Positions 17,365-25,270 of a stretch of 64,000 nucleotides of DNA are shown in pieces. The position numbers and the translations under genes are program-made. The stretch is from an uncultured Prevotellaceae bacterium (GTDB taxonomy: Bacteria > Bacteroidota > Bacteroidia > Bacteroidales > Bacteroidaceae). The DNA is taken from assembly GCA_900315455.1 (NCBI GenBank), contig OMZE01000024.1, positions 30,890 to 94,889 on the forward strand. The letters are read 5' to 3'. How positions within the stretch are numbered: position 1 is the first letter of the stretch; each line of letters opens with the position of its first letter. The notes beneath the pieces are model-generated. The model saw nothing but the letters and a program-made list of their open reading frames with translations, had not been told where the DNA came from and did no database searches.

Positions 17365-17566
17365 TGACCAAAGTTCGGTGTGCGCACACAGCGGTTGTGC
17401 CACATGACAATCCAAGAGCGAAACCAATGACATCCGGGAAACCCCGCTCAATAGGTACAGCAATAAAAGGAAAATCAGCATCAAAGTACTGAATTAACCC
17501 CACCAAATTTATTATCAACCACTTCGATTCATCAACTATTCAACTATTCATAACCCAACATCACAA

Positions 17567-19849
17567 ATGAAAAAGATTGTTACTGTATTAGCATTGTTAT
17601 CTCTGGTTATGACTTCCAGAGCAGGAATCACTGGCTCATACGACTACGCCACCAAGACCCTGACGGTGAACTATGTGTATGTGGCCGACCCCTACGACGC
17701 CAACAACGACGGCATTAACCCCAGCGACCTCAACTACCTCAACCTCAATGCCGGCATGGTGGACAGGATTGTGCTCACTGGCGAATGGAAGAACAAGAAC
17801 ATGCAAAAAGCGGGCGAACTTGTAATCAAGTACGCATCAAGACAAGACCCCGTGGAACTGGACCTCTCTGCCTGCAAGGGACTGGTGAGCAAGTTCAAAT
17901 CAGTAACAGACAACATCAATGTACAGGACTTCGACAACACTACCACCACATTCTCCTATGAGCCGATGTGGGGTGAGACCTTCAACCTCGACAAGGCGCG
18001 TGAGGAAGACCGCCTGAGCGGCATCGTCTTCCCTGCCAATTCCCCAAACTTCACCTATGTTCCCGGTGAGTTGGTGAACTATTCAGCGAACCTGAAAAAG
18101 GTGGTGATTTCGGAAGGCATCAAGGCTATCGGCAACAAAGCATTCATGGGCTCAAAAATCGAGAACCTCACTCTTGGCTCCACCGTGACCGAGATTGGCA
18201 AATGCGCTTTCATGGAGAGCAACATCACAACCCTCGACCTCTCGAAACTGAAACTCTCGAAAATCCGCCAGCAGACCTTCCGCGACTGCAAGAAACTCGC
18301 CAGCGTGGACTTCCCCACCACCATCACCCAGATACAGGCAGAAGCCTTCCAGCGCACCCCTATCGTGAAGGCCGACCTCAGCCAATGCCACCAACTGAAC
18401 TTGCTGGCCTACCAGTGCTTCAGCGAGTGCACTTCGCTCGAAAGCGTAATTATATGTACACACGAGAAGGTGATCAGAGGTGCCAACCAAATCAGCGACG
18501 ACGGCACTGCAGCCGGTGGTGGCGCATTCTACAACGCACGCAACATCAAGGTGGTGGAAATCAAATACTGCAACGGCACCGACGTGACGAAGTGCTGGTG
18601 TGAGAATGCCGCCTTCGACTACGACGTCACACACGTGCAGACACGCCTCGACCGCATTCCCGAAGCCTGCAAACTCATCTACCCGAAGGGTGACAACGCC
18701 AGCGCTCCTTACAAGTCGAACTTCGACTTCTTCGTGGGCGAGTACAAGACCAACGCCGTCATCCGCCAGAGCAACCTGCTGAAATACTGGAGATACATTC
18801 CCGCAAGGGGACAGAACGTGGCAGAACTGCCCAATGGCCTCGCTTCCCAATACAACCTGAACAACTACAAGGGTAACGGTTGGCTGGAGTTCCTCAGCAC
18901 CGGCGACGGCGAGATTATTGAAGAGGGTGAATTCCTGCGTACCTACAGCCGCACATTCGGCGACGGTGCCGTGCTCCTCCCCAGCATCATTACCGCCTAC
19001 CGTGCCATCGACTACGTGTCGACAGTGTGGGACTTCGTGAAAGACAAGAACGGTGAGTGGGTGCTCGTCAATGAGAACGACCCCAACGAAGGCTACAAAC
19101 TGAAAGACAGCGACGACGAAGGCAAGACCACCTATGCCCGCCTGACCATCGGCGGACAACTGCTGCTCCGTCCGCTCCGTCCGCTCGACAGCGACGGCGA
19201 TGAGGTGAAAGCACTCAGTTACATCCCCGAAAACACAGGCGTGGTGCTCTATTCGAAGGGTATCAACGAAGACGCCTTCCTGATATTCGACGCCTACAAA
19301 GGCCATGACTATGACCTGTCGAGGGAATATCCCCACACCGGCGACCGCTATGAGGCAGGACGTTTCTCCTGGGAGGAAGACGACATCAACATGCTCGAGG
19401 GCTCGTATGGCGACGACTGTCCCGTGGCACCTGTCTACCCCTGGGTCTACGACAACGAGGAGGACTACACCGGTGGTCATTACACATCTAACAAGGAGTA
19501 TCGCAACTTCGGCTTCAACAAGTCGGTGATGAAATGGCGCCGTCTCACCCCGGGCCTGCTCCGCCTGAACCGTGCCTACGCACATATCCCCATCATACGC
19601 TTTAACAACCACAACGAAACTTCCGACCAGATGCCAGACTTCACCCTTGAAGACCACCTCACTGAACCCAGCGACAACATGGTGGTGCTCTCGAGCCTGT
19701 TTGAGGACGAACTTGACGGCATCGACGCCATCCACGTCACCAAAGAAGCCACAGAGAAAGACGCTTGGTACACGCTCCAGGGCGTGAAAGTGGAGAACCC
19801 CATCAGGGGCGCTTATATCCACAACAACAAGGTGGTGGTGATCAAGTAA
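17567..19849 (+). CDS. Secreted LRR protein with C-terminal sorting-like tail (paralogue of the 12.9-16.0 kb protein)
   Basis: A 760-aa protein with signal peptide MKKIVTVLALLSLVMTSRA. Leucine-rich units lie around residues 165-300 (VVISEGIKAIGNKAFMGSKI, LTLGSTVTEIGKCAFMES). The rest aligns with the 1029-aa protein, including the motifs GNGWLEFLSTGDGEIIEEG, RTYSR, LLPSIITAYRA, RLNRAYAHIP and SDQMPDFTLED. The end, WYTLQGVKV...RGAYIHNNKVVVIK, is the sorting-like tail. The similarity runs nearly full length, so the pair arose by duplication and has since diverged much more than the small genes that follow each of them. It is first in the plus-strand arm, with its own promoter. Surface location is inferred; ligand unknown. 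Confidence 0.8.
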   Translation: MKKIVTVLALLSLVMTSRAGITGSYDYATKTLTVNYVYVADPYDANNDGINPSDLNYLNLNAGMVDRIVLTGEWKNKNMQKAGELVIKYASRQDPVELDLSACKGLVSKFKSVTDNINVQDFDNTTTTFSYEPMWGETFNLDKAREEDRLSGIVFPANSPNFTYVPGELVNYSANLKKVVISEGIKAIGNKAFMGSKIENLTLGSTVTEIGKCAFMESNITTLDLSKLKLSKIRQQTFRDCKKLASVDFPTTITQIQAEAFQRTPIVKADLSQCHQLNLLAYQCFSECTSLESVIICTHEKVIRGANQISDDGTAAGGGAFYNARNIKVVEIKYCNGTDVTKCWCENAAFDYDVTHVQTRLDRIPEACKLIYPKGDNASAPYKSNFDFFVGEYKTNAVIRQSNLLKYWRYIPARGQNVAELPNGLASQYNLNNYKGNGWLEFLSTGDGEIIEEGEFLRTYSRTFGDGAVLLPSIITAYRAIDYVSTVWDFVKDKNGEWVLVNENDPNEGYKLKDSDDEGKTTYARLTIGGQLLLRPLRPLDSDGDEVKALSYIPENTGVVLYSKGINEDAFLIFDAYKGHDYDLSREYPHTGDRYEAGRFSWEEDDINMLEGSYGDDCPVAPVYPWVYDNEEDYTGGHYTSNKEYRNFGFNKSVMKWRRLTPGLLRLNRAYAHIPIIRFNNHNETSDQMPDFTLEDHLTEPSDNMVVLSSLFEDELDGIDAIHVTKEATEKDAWYTLQGVKVENPIRGAYIHNNKVVVIK

Positions 19850-19853
19850 TGTA

Positions 19854-19889
19854 CGGGCTGCGCCCGATTGAAAATTGAAAATTGAAAAT
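19854..19889 (+). repeat. Composite repeat: GC hairpin plus ATTGAAAATTGAAAATTG
   Basis: The hairpin CGGGCTGCGCCCG (19854-19866) is followed by two to three ATTGAAA units. It lies between the LRR stop and the 59-aa gene, widening that spacer to 96 nt compared with 19 nt in the other arm. Confidence 0.75.
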
Positions 19890-19945
19890 TGGCATTCTAA
19901 CCCATTTTTCAAAATAAACAATAAAACAAACAAGTTTTCAGAATT

Positions 19946-20125
19946 ATGGAAAAGAAGTATATTGCGCCATTGACAGACATCGTTATCATCAGTGCAGAAA
20001 ACATTCTCGAAGGAGAGGGCACCCAGGACTCACATGGAACACAAAACCCTGGTACCGTTGACGCCAACACCTCATCGTTCGACGAAGATGAGTTCAGCAC
20101 CCCAAGAAGCCTCTGGGACGATTGA
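19946..20125 (+). CDS. 59-aa conserved small protein of the duplicated LRR cassette
   Basis: ATG at 19946, stop at 20123-20125. The product starts MEKKYIAPLTDIVIISAENI, shares the central EGEGTQDSHGTQNPGTVD segment with its twin at 12720-12899 and ends PRSLWDD. Differences cluster at residues 11-15 and 48-54. It lies between the LRR gene and a strong terminator, exactly as in the other arm. There is no signal peptide or known domain. Near-identity at the nucleotide level in the centre, against strongly diverged neighbours, points to selection on the peptide or to gene conversion. Function unknown. Confidence 0.75.
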   Translation: MEKKYIAPLTDIVIISAENILEGEGTQDSHGTQNPGTVDANTSSFDEDEFSTPRSLWDD

Positions 20126-20155
20126 TAAGGTGTGACGTCATTGAGCGGCACTGAC

Positions 20156-20195
20156 GACAAGGAAAGCCTGTAAAAAGTTATAGGCTTTTCTTGTC
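20156..20195 (+). terminator. Terminator after the 59-aa gene
   Basis: A 17-bp stem (20156-20172 with 20179-20195, two G-T pairs) and a 6-nt loop, with TTTTCTT on the descending side. It shares the AAGCCT...AGGCTT core with the terminator at 12656-12685 in the mirror arm. Confidence 0.8.
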
Positions 20196-20268
20196 GTATC
20201 ATCCCGTAAGGTAGAACAAAAAAGTAGTTAAAGGGATTTATGTACTGCTATTACATGATTTATAAAAT

Positions 20269-22014
20269 ATGAGAAGAACGGTATTCATGATGTTTGGCCT
20301 CATGCTCTCGCTGACAGCCACGGGTGAGAACATCGCATTCAACGACAGCAAAGTGAAAGACTATTGCCTGCTGCACTGGGACGACAACCATGACGGAGAA
20401 ATCAGCATGGAGGAAGCCGCCTCGGTGACCAGCCTCGGCACAGTCTTCGGAGGCACCAACATCGAGTCTTTCGACGAACTGCAGTATTTCACCGGTCTGA
20501 CAAAGATCAACTCCCAGGAGTTCTACGACTGCACCAGCCTAAAGCGCATCACGCTGCCCCAACAGGTGACTAGCATCGGCGGCAGCGCCTTCTATGGATG
20601 TACCGCCCTCACCACCATCGACATACCTGCATCGGTGACCACCATCGACAGTTATGCCTTCAACGGCTGCATCCTCCTCAACAGCCTGACGTTGCACGAA
20701 GGACTGACCACCATCGGGAATTACGCGTTCAGTTTCTGCAAGTCGCTGACCAACCTCTCCATACCGGCAAGCGTGACCAGCATCTCTGCCAGCGCATTCA
20801 GAAGTTGTTCTTCCATCTCCACCATCAAAGTAGCGACAGAAAACGCAGTGTATGACTCTCGCGAGGACTGCAACGCCATCATCAAGTCGAACACCAACAC
20901 GTTGTTGATTGGGGCGGCATCAACCGTCATCCCATCGTCGGTGACCGCCATCGGCACGAATGCCTTCTACGGCAATACCGCACTGACCTCCATCGTCATC
21001 CCTGAAGGCGTGACAACTATCGGCGCTTCGGCTTTCTCGGGATGCACCATACTCACCAACGTGGAAACGCCCAGCACACTCACTACCATCGGTTCGGATG
21101 CGTTCAGTGGGTGTACGAAACTCGCACGCGTCATCCTCTCCGAAGGACTGGTGAGCATCGAGTCGAACGCGTTCAAGCAGTGCAAGGCACTCACGAAAAT
21201 CCGTATCCCCTCTACCGTGACAACCCTCGCCACCCAGGCGTTCTACCAGTCGACGGCTCTCGTGAAGGTGGCAGTAGACTTCACCACACCTATCAGCATC
21301 AAGAACAATGTATTCTCCAACAGGAAGAATGCCACGCTTTACGTGCCGGAAGGATGCACCGGCATCTTCGCCGAGACAAGCATCTGGAATGAATTCAAGA
21401 ATGTGGTGGAACAGAAGAAGGAGGTCAGTGCATCGGCTGCTCCCAAAGAACTGAATCCCGGAGAGGAAACAACCATCACGGTGAGTCTCGACAACGACGA
21501 CTTCTACGACTATGGTTCATTCGAGATGGACCTCACCTTCCCCAACGGCTTCACGCCAGATATCAACTCCCTTGCCCTTGCCAGCCGTTGCGACGGAATG
21601 CAGGCCACGCTGGAAAAGACGGGCGAGAATACTTACCACCTGACATGCTCTTCCACCAACGCCACGGTGACAGGCGCGGAGGGTGCCCTCTTCACCATTA
21701 CCGTGAACTCGGCATCGACAGTGGAAATGAGAGAATATCAGGCCACGATAACGAATATCTCTCTGGGAACTGACGAAGGAAACGTGGTGACTGCCGATGA
21801 CACGGAGGCATCGTGGACAGTAAAGGGATATCACCTTGGCGACGTGAACCATGATGGATTTGTCAACATCTACGACGTGACATTGGAAATCGACTACATC
21901 CTCGATATGGAGCCCATGAACTTCCACGTCACCGAGGCCGACATCAACGAAGACGGCTTCATCAACATCTACGACGTGACGCTCCTCATCGACTATATCC
22001 TCAACATGAACTGA
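20269..22014 (+). CDS. BspA-type LRR protein with cohesin-like and dockerin-like domains
   Basis: A 581-aa protein with a signal peptide (MRRTVFMMFGLMLSLTATG). Order of domains: EF-hand-like block (WDDNHDGEISMEEA, about residue 40), about a dozen TpLRR/BspA repeats (75-375), a 135-residue beta-sandwich (about 384-520) and a dockerin (about 523-581; GDVNHDGFVNIYDVTLEIDY and ADINEDGFINIYDVTLLIDY). The sandwich begins PKELNPGEETTITVSLDN and contains YGSFEMDLTFPNGF and EGALFTITVNS, the pattern of cohesin-type domains. The mirror-arm homologue lacks it. A cohesin-like and a dockerin domain in one chain could allow self-assembly or intramolecular docking, an inference. BspA repeats usually bind host or bacterial surface ligands. 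It follows the terminator of the 59-aa gene, so its expression must come from read-through or an unrecognised promoter. Confidence 0.8.
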   Translation: MRRTVFMMFGLMLSLTATGENIAFNDSKVKDYCLLHWDDNHDGEISMEEAASVTSLGTVFGGTNIESFDELQYFTGLTKINSQEFYDCTSLKRITLPQQVTSIGGSAFYGCTALTTIDIPASVTTIDSYAFNGCILLNSLTLHEGLTTIGNYAFSFCKSLTNLSIPASVTSISASAFRSCSSISTIKVATENAVYDSREDCNAIIKSNTNTLLIGAASTVIPSSVTAIGTNAFYGNTALTSIVIPEGVTTIGASAFSGCTILTNVETPSTLTTIGSDAFSGCTKLARVILSEGLVSIESNAFKQCKALTKIRIPSTVTTLATQAFYQSTALVKVAVDFTTPISIKNNVFSNRKNATLYVPEGCTGIFAETSIWNEFKNVVEQKKEVSASAAPKELNPGEETTITVSLDNDDFYDYGSFEMDLTFPNGFTPDINSLALASRCDGMQATLEKTGENTYHLTCSSTNATVTGAEGALFTITVNSASTVEMREYQATITNISLGTDEGNVVTADDTEASWTVKGYHLGDVNHDGFVNIYDVTLEIDYILDMEPMNFHVTEADINEDGFINIYDVTLLIDYILNMN

Positions 22015-22018
22015 CTTC

Positions 22019-22042
22019 AAGGGTAGCCAAAAGGCTACCCTT
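22019..22042 (+). terminator. Intrinsic terminator after the BspA-type gene
   Basis: Stem AAGGGTAGCC with GGCTACCCTT, loop AAAA, followed by TATT. It begins five nt after the stop codon. Confidence 0.85.
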
Positions 22043-22066
22043 TATTGAAAATTGAAGATTGAAGAT

Positions 22067-22096
22067 AAAAGACGCTACGAGATGTGGCGTCTTTTT
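22067..22096 (+). terminator. Second terminator hairpin
   Basis: AAAAGACGC pairs with GCGTCTTTT and runs into a T5 tract. It backs up the first terminator, from which it is separated by a short ATTGAAA run. Confidence 0.75.
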
Positions 22097-22363
22097 CTGC
22101 ATTTTTCCTGACTATGAGGATGGGCTATCTGGGCGTTCAGGCGAATTTAAATAAACTGCTCACGCTCGGCAGTGTTCAAAAGTATTTGCACTGCTTCAAT
22201 GGTCTTTACACCCCCTTCGGTTCCCCCGTTATCGGGGGACAGAAACGCTTAATCGCAGTTTTGCAATACGTCTGCCAGAAGTATAAGCATTTACAATGCG
22301 ATTGTTTCGGATTAGAAATCCTTATACTCAATGCGTCGGAATTGCAAATTCCGACGAACAATC
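22097..22363. other. Intergenic region with palindromes, no gene seen
   Basis: No credible frame. It contains a short GC hairpin (CCCCCG...CGGGGG near 22225-22240) and a 10-bp stem with a 3-nt loop at 22334-22356 (CGTCGGAATT and complement) that could end the minus-strand epimerase transcript, though without a T-tract. The block around 22250-22360 has the look of a dispersed intergenic repeat, which cannot be confirmed from one copy. Confidence 0.4.
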
Positions 22364-23626
22364 TTATGACAGTCTCTCTATCAGTTCGAGGCACATACGG
22401 GAGTTGTGGTAGGGACATTTCCAGAAACCTGCCTTGTCGTCGCGGCGGTTGATGTTTCCTTCGGGGTCGCGGCTCCACCACCATTCCCCACCCTCTCGGT
22501 CGATGAGGTTGTCCTTGATGTAGGTCCAACAGTCCATGAAATGCTGATAGGCCTCCTCATCACCGAAATACTGGTAGATATTGTAGAAGCCCACCACCGC
22601 CTCGGCCTGCACCCACCAGTGACGGTCGGTGTCTACATAACCCGTGTCGAGATTGGCCTCATGCACCATCGACCCATCGGCATTGAGCCCTTTCTCCGAT
22701 GCCTTCGCCACCATACGGACGATGGGTTCCACCTCTTTTAACAACAAAGGGTCGCCTACGACAAGTGCTGCCTCATGGATGAGCCAGGAGCACTCAATGT
22801 CATGGCCATAACTCTCAAGGGCTCCCCCACCCCGCGTCCAGTCGTTCTCGAAAAAGAGATCGAGATGGTGGGTAGCAGGGTTGAGGATATGGTGGGTAAA
22901 GATATGAATGAGATTGCGGACGGCTGCCTCGACCCGAGGCAGCATAGCGACCGGCGAAATACTATTGTCACTATCAGCATTATAGTTACTATAGTCACTA
23001 TAGTCATTATCGCCCCATTCCCTCAAACAGCGAAGGAGGTTGGTGTAGGGCTCGATGATGTGGAGATGGGTGTTCTGCGATTTGGGGTAGTTGGCGTCGA
23101 GTTCGGAGAGACGCATGTCGGCTATCTCGCCCCACTCACGCGTAGACGCCTCAATGTAGCCGTTGTAGACAGTGTCGAGGGAGTGCTGCTCAATGCAGTG
23201 GAAGAGGCGGAGGGCGTAGTCGAGGGCTTCGCTATCGCGCGTGGCGCGCGCATACTCTGACAGACCGTAGATGGCGAAACCGATGGCATAGAACTGCTTC
23301 TTCGTATCTTTGGGCTGGCCAAGATAGTCGACCGACCAATAGGTGCCGCCAAATTCACGGTCGTAGAAATGGCGGAGGATGTAGTCCTTGGCTCGGGTGG
23401 CGGCATCGAGGTATTCCTTCTTGCCGACCACACGGTAGGCGGCAGAAAACGACCAGAGGATGCGTGCCATGAGGATACCGCCCTTGTCGGCGTCCTTCAC
23501 CAGCGTGCCGTTGCCGGTCATCTGTCCATAGAAACCACCGTGTTCCAGGTCGACCATATTGTCGAGCCAGAAACGCAGGATATTGTTCTCGAGGGTATCG
23601 AGGAATTCTTCACGAAGGGTTGACAT
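22364..23626 (-). CDS. Cellobiose/mannobiose 2-epimerase (AGE family)
   Basis: A 420-aa cytoplasmic protein with the (alpha/alpha)6-barrel pattern of N-acylglucosamine/cellobiose 2-epimerases: FWLDNMVDLEHGGFYGQM near the N-terminus, ARILWSFSAAYR, GGTYWSVDYLGQP, the central GHDIECSWLIHEAA, RHWWVQAEAVVGFYN and the C-terminal GFWKCPYHNSRMCLE. The histidines in GHDIE, RHWW and PYHNSR are those expected at the active site. In Bacteroides mannan catabolism this enzyme converts beta-1,4-mannobiose to 4-O-mannosylglucose for the GH130 phosphorylase, and both partner genes lie upstream here. It is last in the locus. A low-complexity loop (NDYSDYSNYNADSDNS) is encoded by a 9-bp repeat tract that also occurs between genes of this locus. 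Confidence 0.88.
   Translation of the reverse strand: MSTLREEFLDTLENNILRFWLDNMVDLEHGGFYGQMTGNGTLVKDADKGGILMARILWSFSAAYRVVGKKEYLDAATRAKDYILRHFYDREFGGTYWSVDYLGQPKDTKKQFYAIGFAIYGLSEYARATRDSEALDYALRLFHCIEQHSLDTVYNGYIEASTREWGEIADMRLSELDANYPKSQNTHLHIIEPYTNLLRCLREWGDNDYSDYSNYNADSDNSISPVAMLPRVEAAVRNLIHIFTHHILNPATHHLDLFFENDWTRGGGALESYGHDIECSWLIHEAALVVGDPLLLKEVEPIVRMVAKASEKGLNADGSMVHEANLDTGYVDTDRHWWVQAEAVVGFYNIYQYFGDEEAYQHFMDCWTYIKDNLIDREGGEWWWSRDPEGNINRRDDKAGFWKCPYHNSRMCLELIERLS
22961..23014 (-). repeat. 9-bp ACTATAGTC-type repeat inside the epimerase gene
   Basis: Six units of nine bases (ACTATTGTC, ACTATCAGC, ATTATAGTT, ACTATAGTC twice, ATTATCGCC) lie in frame in the coding sequence. Because the period is three codons, copy changes keep the frame. 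Confidence 0.85.
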
Positions 23627-23695
23627 TGCTATAAGGATTGAAAATTTCAGTAAAAAGGAAATGGGTGATATGGAGGGTGTGTCAAACTAAAATAT

Positions 23696-23756
23696 AACAC
23701 AGAGATACAGAGACACAGAGAAAAATAAAAACTCTGTATCTCTGTGCCTCTGTGTT
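23696..23756. repeat. ACACAGAG inverted repeat, likely terminator
   Basis: A 25-bp imperfect stem (23696-23720 with 23732-23756) built of AACACAGAG/ATACAGAG blocks around an A/T-rich loop. It lies between the transporter and the epimerase genes and resembles the hairpin at 7801-7846. Confidence 0.65.
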
Positions 23757-23815
23757 GGTATTGATATTGGGGGCTTCATTTTGTGTGTTGCCCAATTCGT
23801 TACTCGGGAGAAAGA

Positions 23816-25156
23816 TTATTTCTTGATGGGGTATTTCTTGAGCAGGAAAATCATGATGACCACGATGGCTGCGGGGAAGAGGGAGAAGAGTGCCCAAATC
23901 ATGTTGCGCACTGCCTCATCGTTGGTAATGGTAATGACGGTCTGCCCGTTGGCATCGGTGCCCGAGATAAAGCCTGCCATACCGAGGAAGAGGGCGACGA
24001 GAGAGCCCGAAACGGCGGTGCCTAACTTCTGTGCCATCGTTCCTGAAGAGAAGATGAGGCCGGTGGAAGAGGTACCGTTTTTCTCCGTGGCATAGTCGGC
24101 CACATCGGCATACATCGACCACAGCAGCGGTGAGTAGAGTCCCACACCAACGGAAGTGATGATGACGATGCCCACCAAGACCCAGATGTATTTCGGGTCC
24201 ATCGGCACGAAGAAGAAGGCCACCGAAGAGATAAGGCAGATGAGCGCGGCGATGACAAAGGCCTTGCGCTTCGAACCAACCTTCTTGGTGAACACCGGCG
24301 ATACACCGCCGAAAATCATACAGGTCACCTCGCCGAAGGTCATGAAGACGGTGTAGTTGATAATGAGACCACTCACGGTGACATCACCGTGGAGGCAGTA
24401 TTCCATAAGATAACCAGCCACGGCATAGCGGAAGCCATTGAAGAAGTTGGTGCAGATACCGATGAGGGTGAGATATATCCACGGCTTGTTCTTGAACAGG
24501 TCGGCGAAAGGCTTGAAGGTGAACTTCTCTGCCCTGACTGGCTTCAGGCGCTCCTTGGTGAGCAGACCGCAGGCCAACGTCATGATGGTTGCCAACAGTC
24601 CGAAGCAGGCACCGAGGACGGCATACTGATGCTGGTCGGAACCGCCCACCATCTTCTGCAGATAGGGGAACGACAGCAGGGTGATGAAGCCCATGGCATA
24701 GGCACCCACCATGCGGAAAGAAGAGAACTGGTTTTTCTCGTTATCGTCGTCGGTCATCACGCCGAGGAGTGAGCCATAGGGCACATTGACTGCCGTATAG
24801 ACTGCCATCATGAGCAAATAGAGCGTATAGGCATAGATGCGCTTGCCCACCAGACCGAAGTCGGGCGTATAGAGCAAGAGGGCGAAGATAAGCCCAAAGG
24901 GAATGGCACCGAAGATGAGCCACGGACGATAGGTGCCCCATCGCGACTGCGTGCGGTCGGCAAGGCTGCCCATGAGCGGGTCGGTGACGACATCGAACAA
25001 ACGGGCGATGGCCAGCAACAAGGCGGCATCGGCCACGGTGAGTCCGAAGATGTTGGTGAAGAACAGTGGGAACGCGATGGACATGATTTTCCATGTGATA
25101 CCGCCGGCAGCGGCATCTCCGAGGGCATATCCGATTTTTTCTTTCAGTGTTGCCAT
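23816..25156 (-). CDS. GPH-type sugar:cation symporter (MelB-like MFS)
   Basis: A 446-aa integral membrane protein with about 12 hydrophobic segments. The N-terminal signature LFDVVTDPLMGSLADRT followed by RWGTYRPWLIFGAIP is the hallmark of glycoside-pentoside-hexuronide cation symporters. It sits between the GH130 phosphorylase and the 2-epimerase genes, the same association as in Bacteroides mannan loci, so the likely cargo is mannobiose or short manno/glucomanno-oligosaccharides crossing the inner membrane. The spacer upstream is 106 nt and carries a 9-bp repeat tract. No regulatory site was recognised. Confidence 0.88.
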   Translation of the reverse strand: MATLKEKIGYALGDAAAGGITWKIMSIAFPLFFTNIFGLTVADAALLLAIARLFDVVTDPLMGSLADRTQSRWGTYRPWLIFGAIPFGLIFALLLYTPDFGLVGKRIYAYTLYLLMMAVYTAVNVPYGSLLGVMTDDDNEKNQFSSFRMVGAYAMGFITLLSFPYLQKMVGGSDQHQYAVLGACFGLLATIMTLACGLLTKERLKPVRAEKFTFKPFADLFKNKPWIYLTLIGICTNFFNGFRYAVAGYLMEYCLHGDVTVSGLIINYTVFMTFGEVTCMIFGGVSPVFTKKVGSKRKAFVIAALICLISSVAFFFVPMDPKYIWVLVGIVIITSVGVGLYSPLLWSMYADVADYATEKNGTSSTGLIFSSGTMAQKLGTAVSGSLVALFLGMAGFISGTDANGQTVITITNDEAVRNMIWALFSLFPAAIVVIMIFLLKKYPIKK

Positions 25157-25198
25157 GATGGTAATGGTTTTTTTATGATGTTATTAGGTGTTTTTTAT

Positions 25199-25270
25199 AC
25201 TATAGGCACTATAGTTACTATAGTCACTATAGATACTATAGATACTATAGATACTATAGCCACTATATAT
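25199..25270 (-). repeat. 9-bp ACTATAGNN tandem repeat, eight units, overlapping the GH130 stop
   Basis: Units read ACTATAGGC, ACTATAGTT, ACTATAGTC, three ACTATAGAT, ACTATAGCC, ACTATATAT. The last unit supplies the final isoleucine codon and TAG stop of the GH130 gene on the minus strand, so the tract abuts and slightly enters the gene. Confidence 0.9.

Larger units (their letters stand above)
16009..17566. other. 1.56-kb gene-free region between divergent LRR cassettes
   Basis: I find no frame with credible start, length and composition on either strand. The sequence is A/T-rich and uneven, and long parts look like ordinary non-coding DNA. It holds a good promoter toward the plus-strand arm (17333-17364) and a weak candidate toward the minus-strand arm (16506). 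No hairpin array or known RNA could be recognised by eye. A long leader, small RNA or relic gene cannot be excluded. Confidence 0.5.

Noticed and set aside
16955-17407. 150-codon plus-strand frame in the central gap
   Set aside because: Runs through A/T-rich DNA and across the promoter at 17333-17364; basic, Lys/Pro/Thr-rich, no domain, no upstream signal.
18152-19933. 593-codon minus-strand frame opposite the 760-aa LRR gene
   Set aside because: Antisense shadow of a gene with signal peptide, LRR repeats, promoter and paralogue; no motifs of its own.
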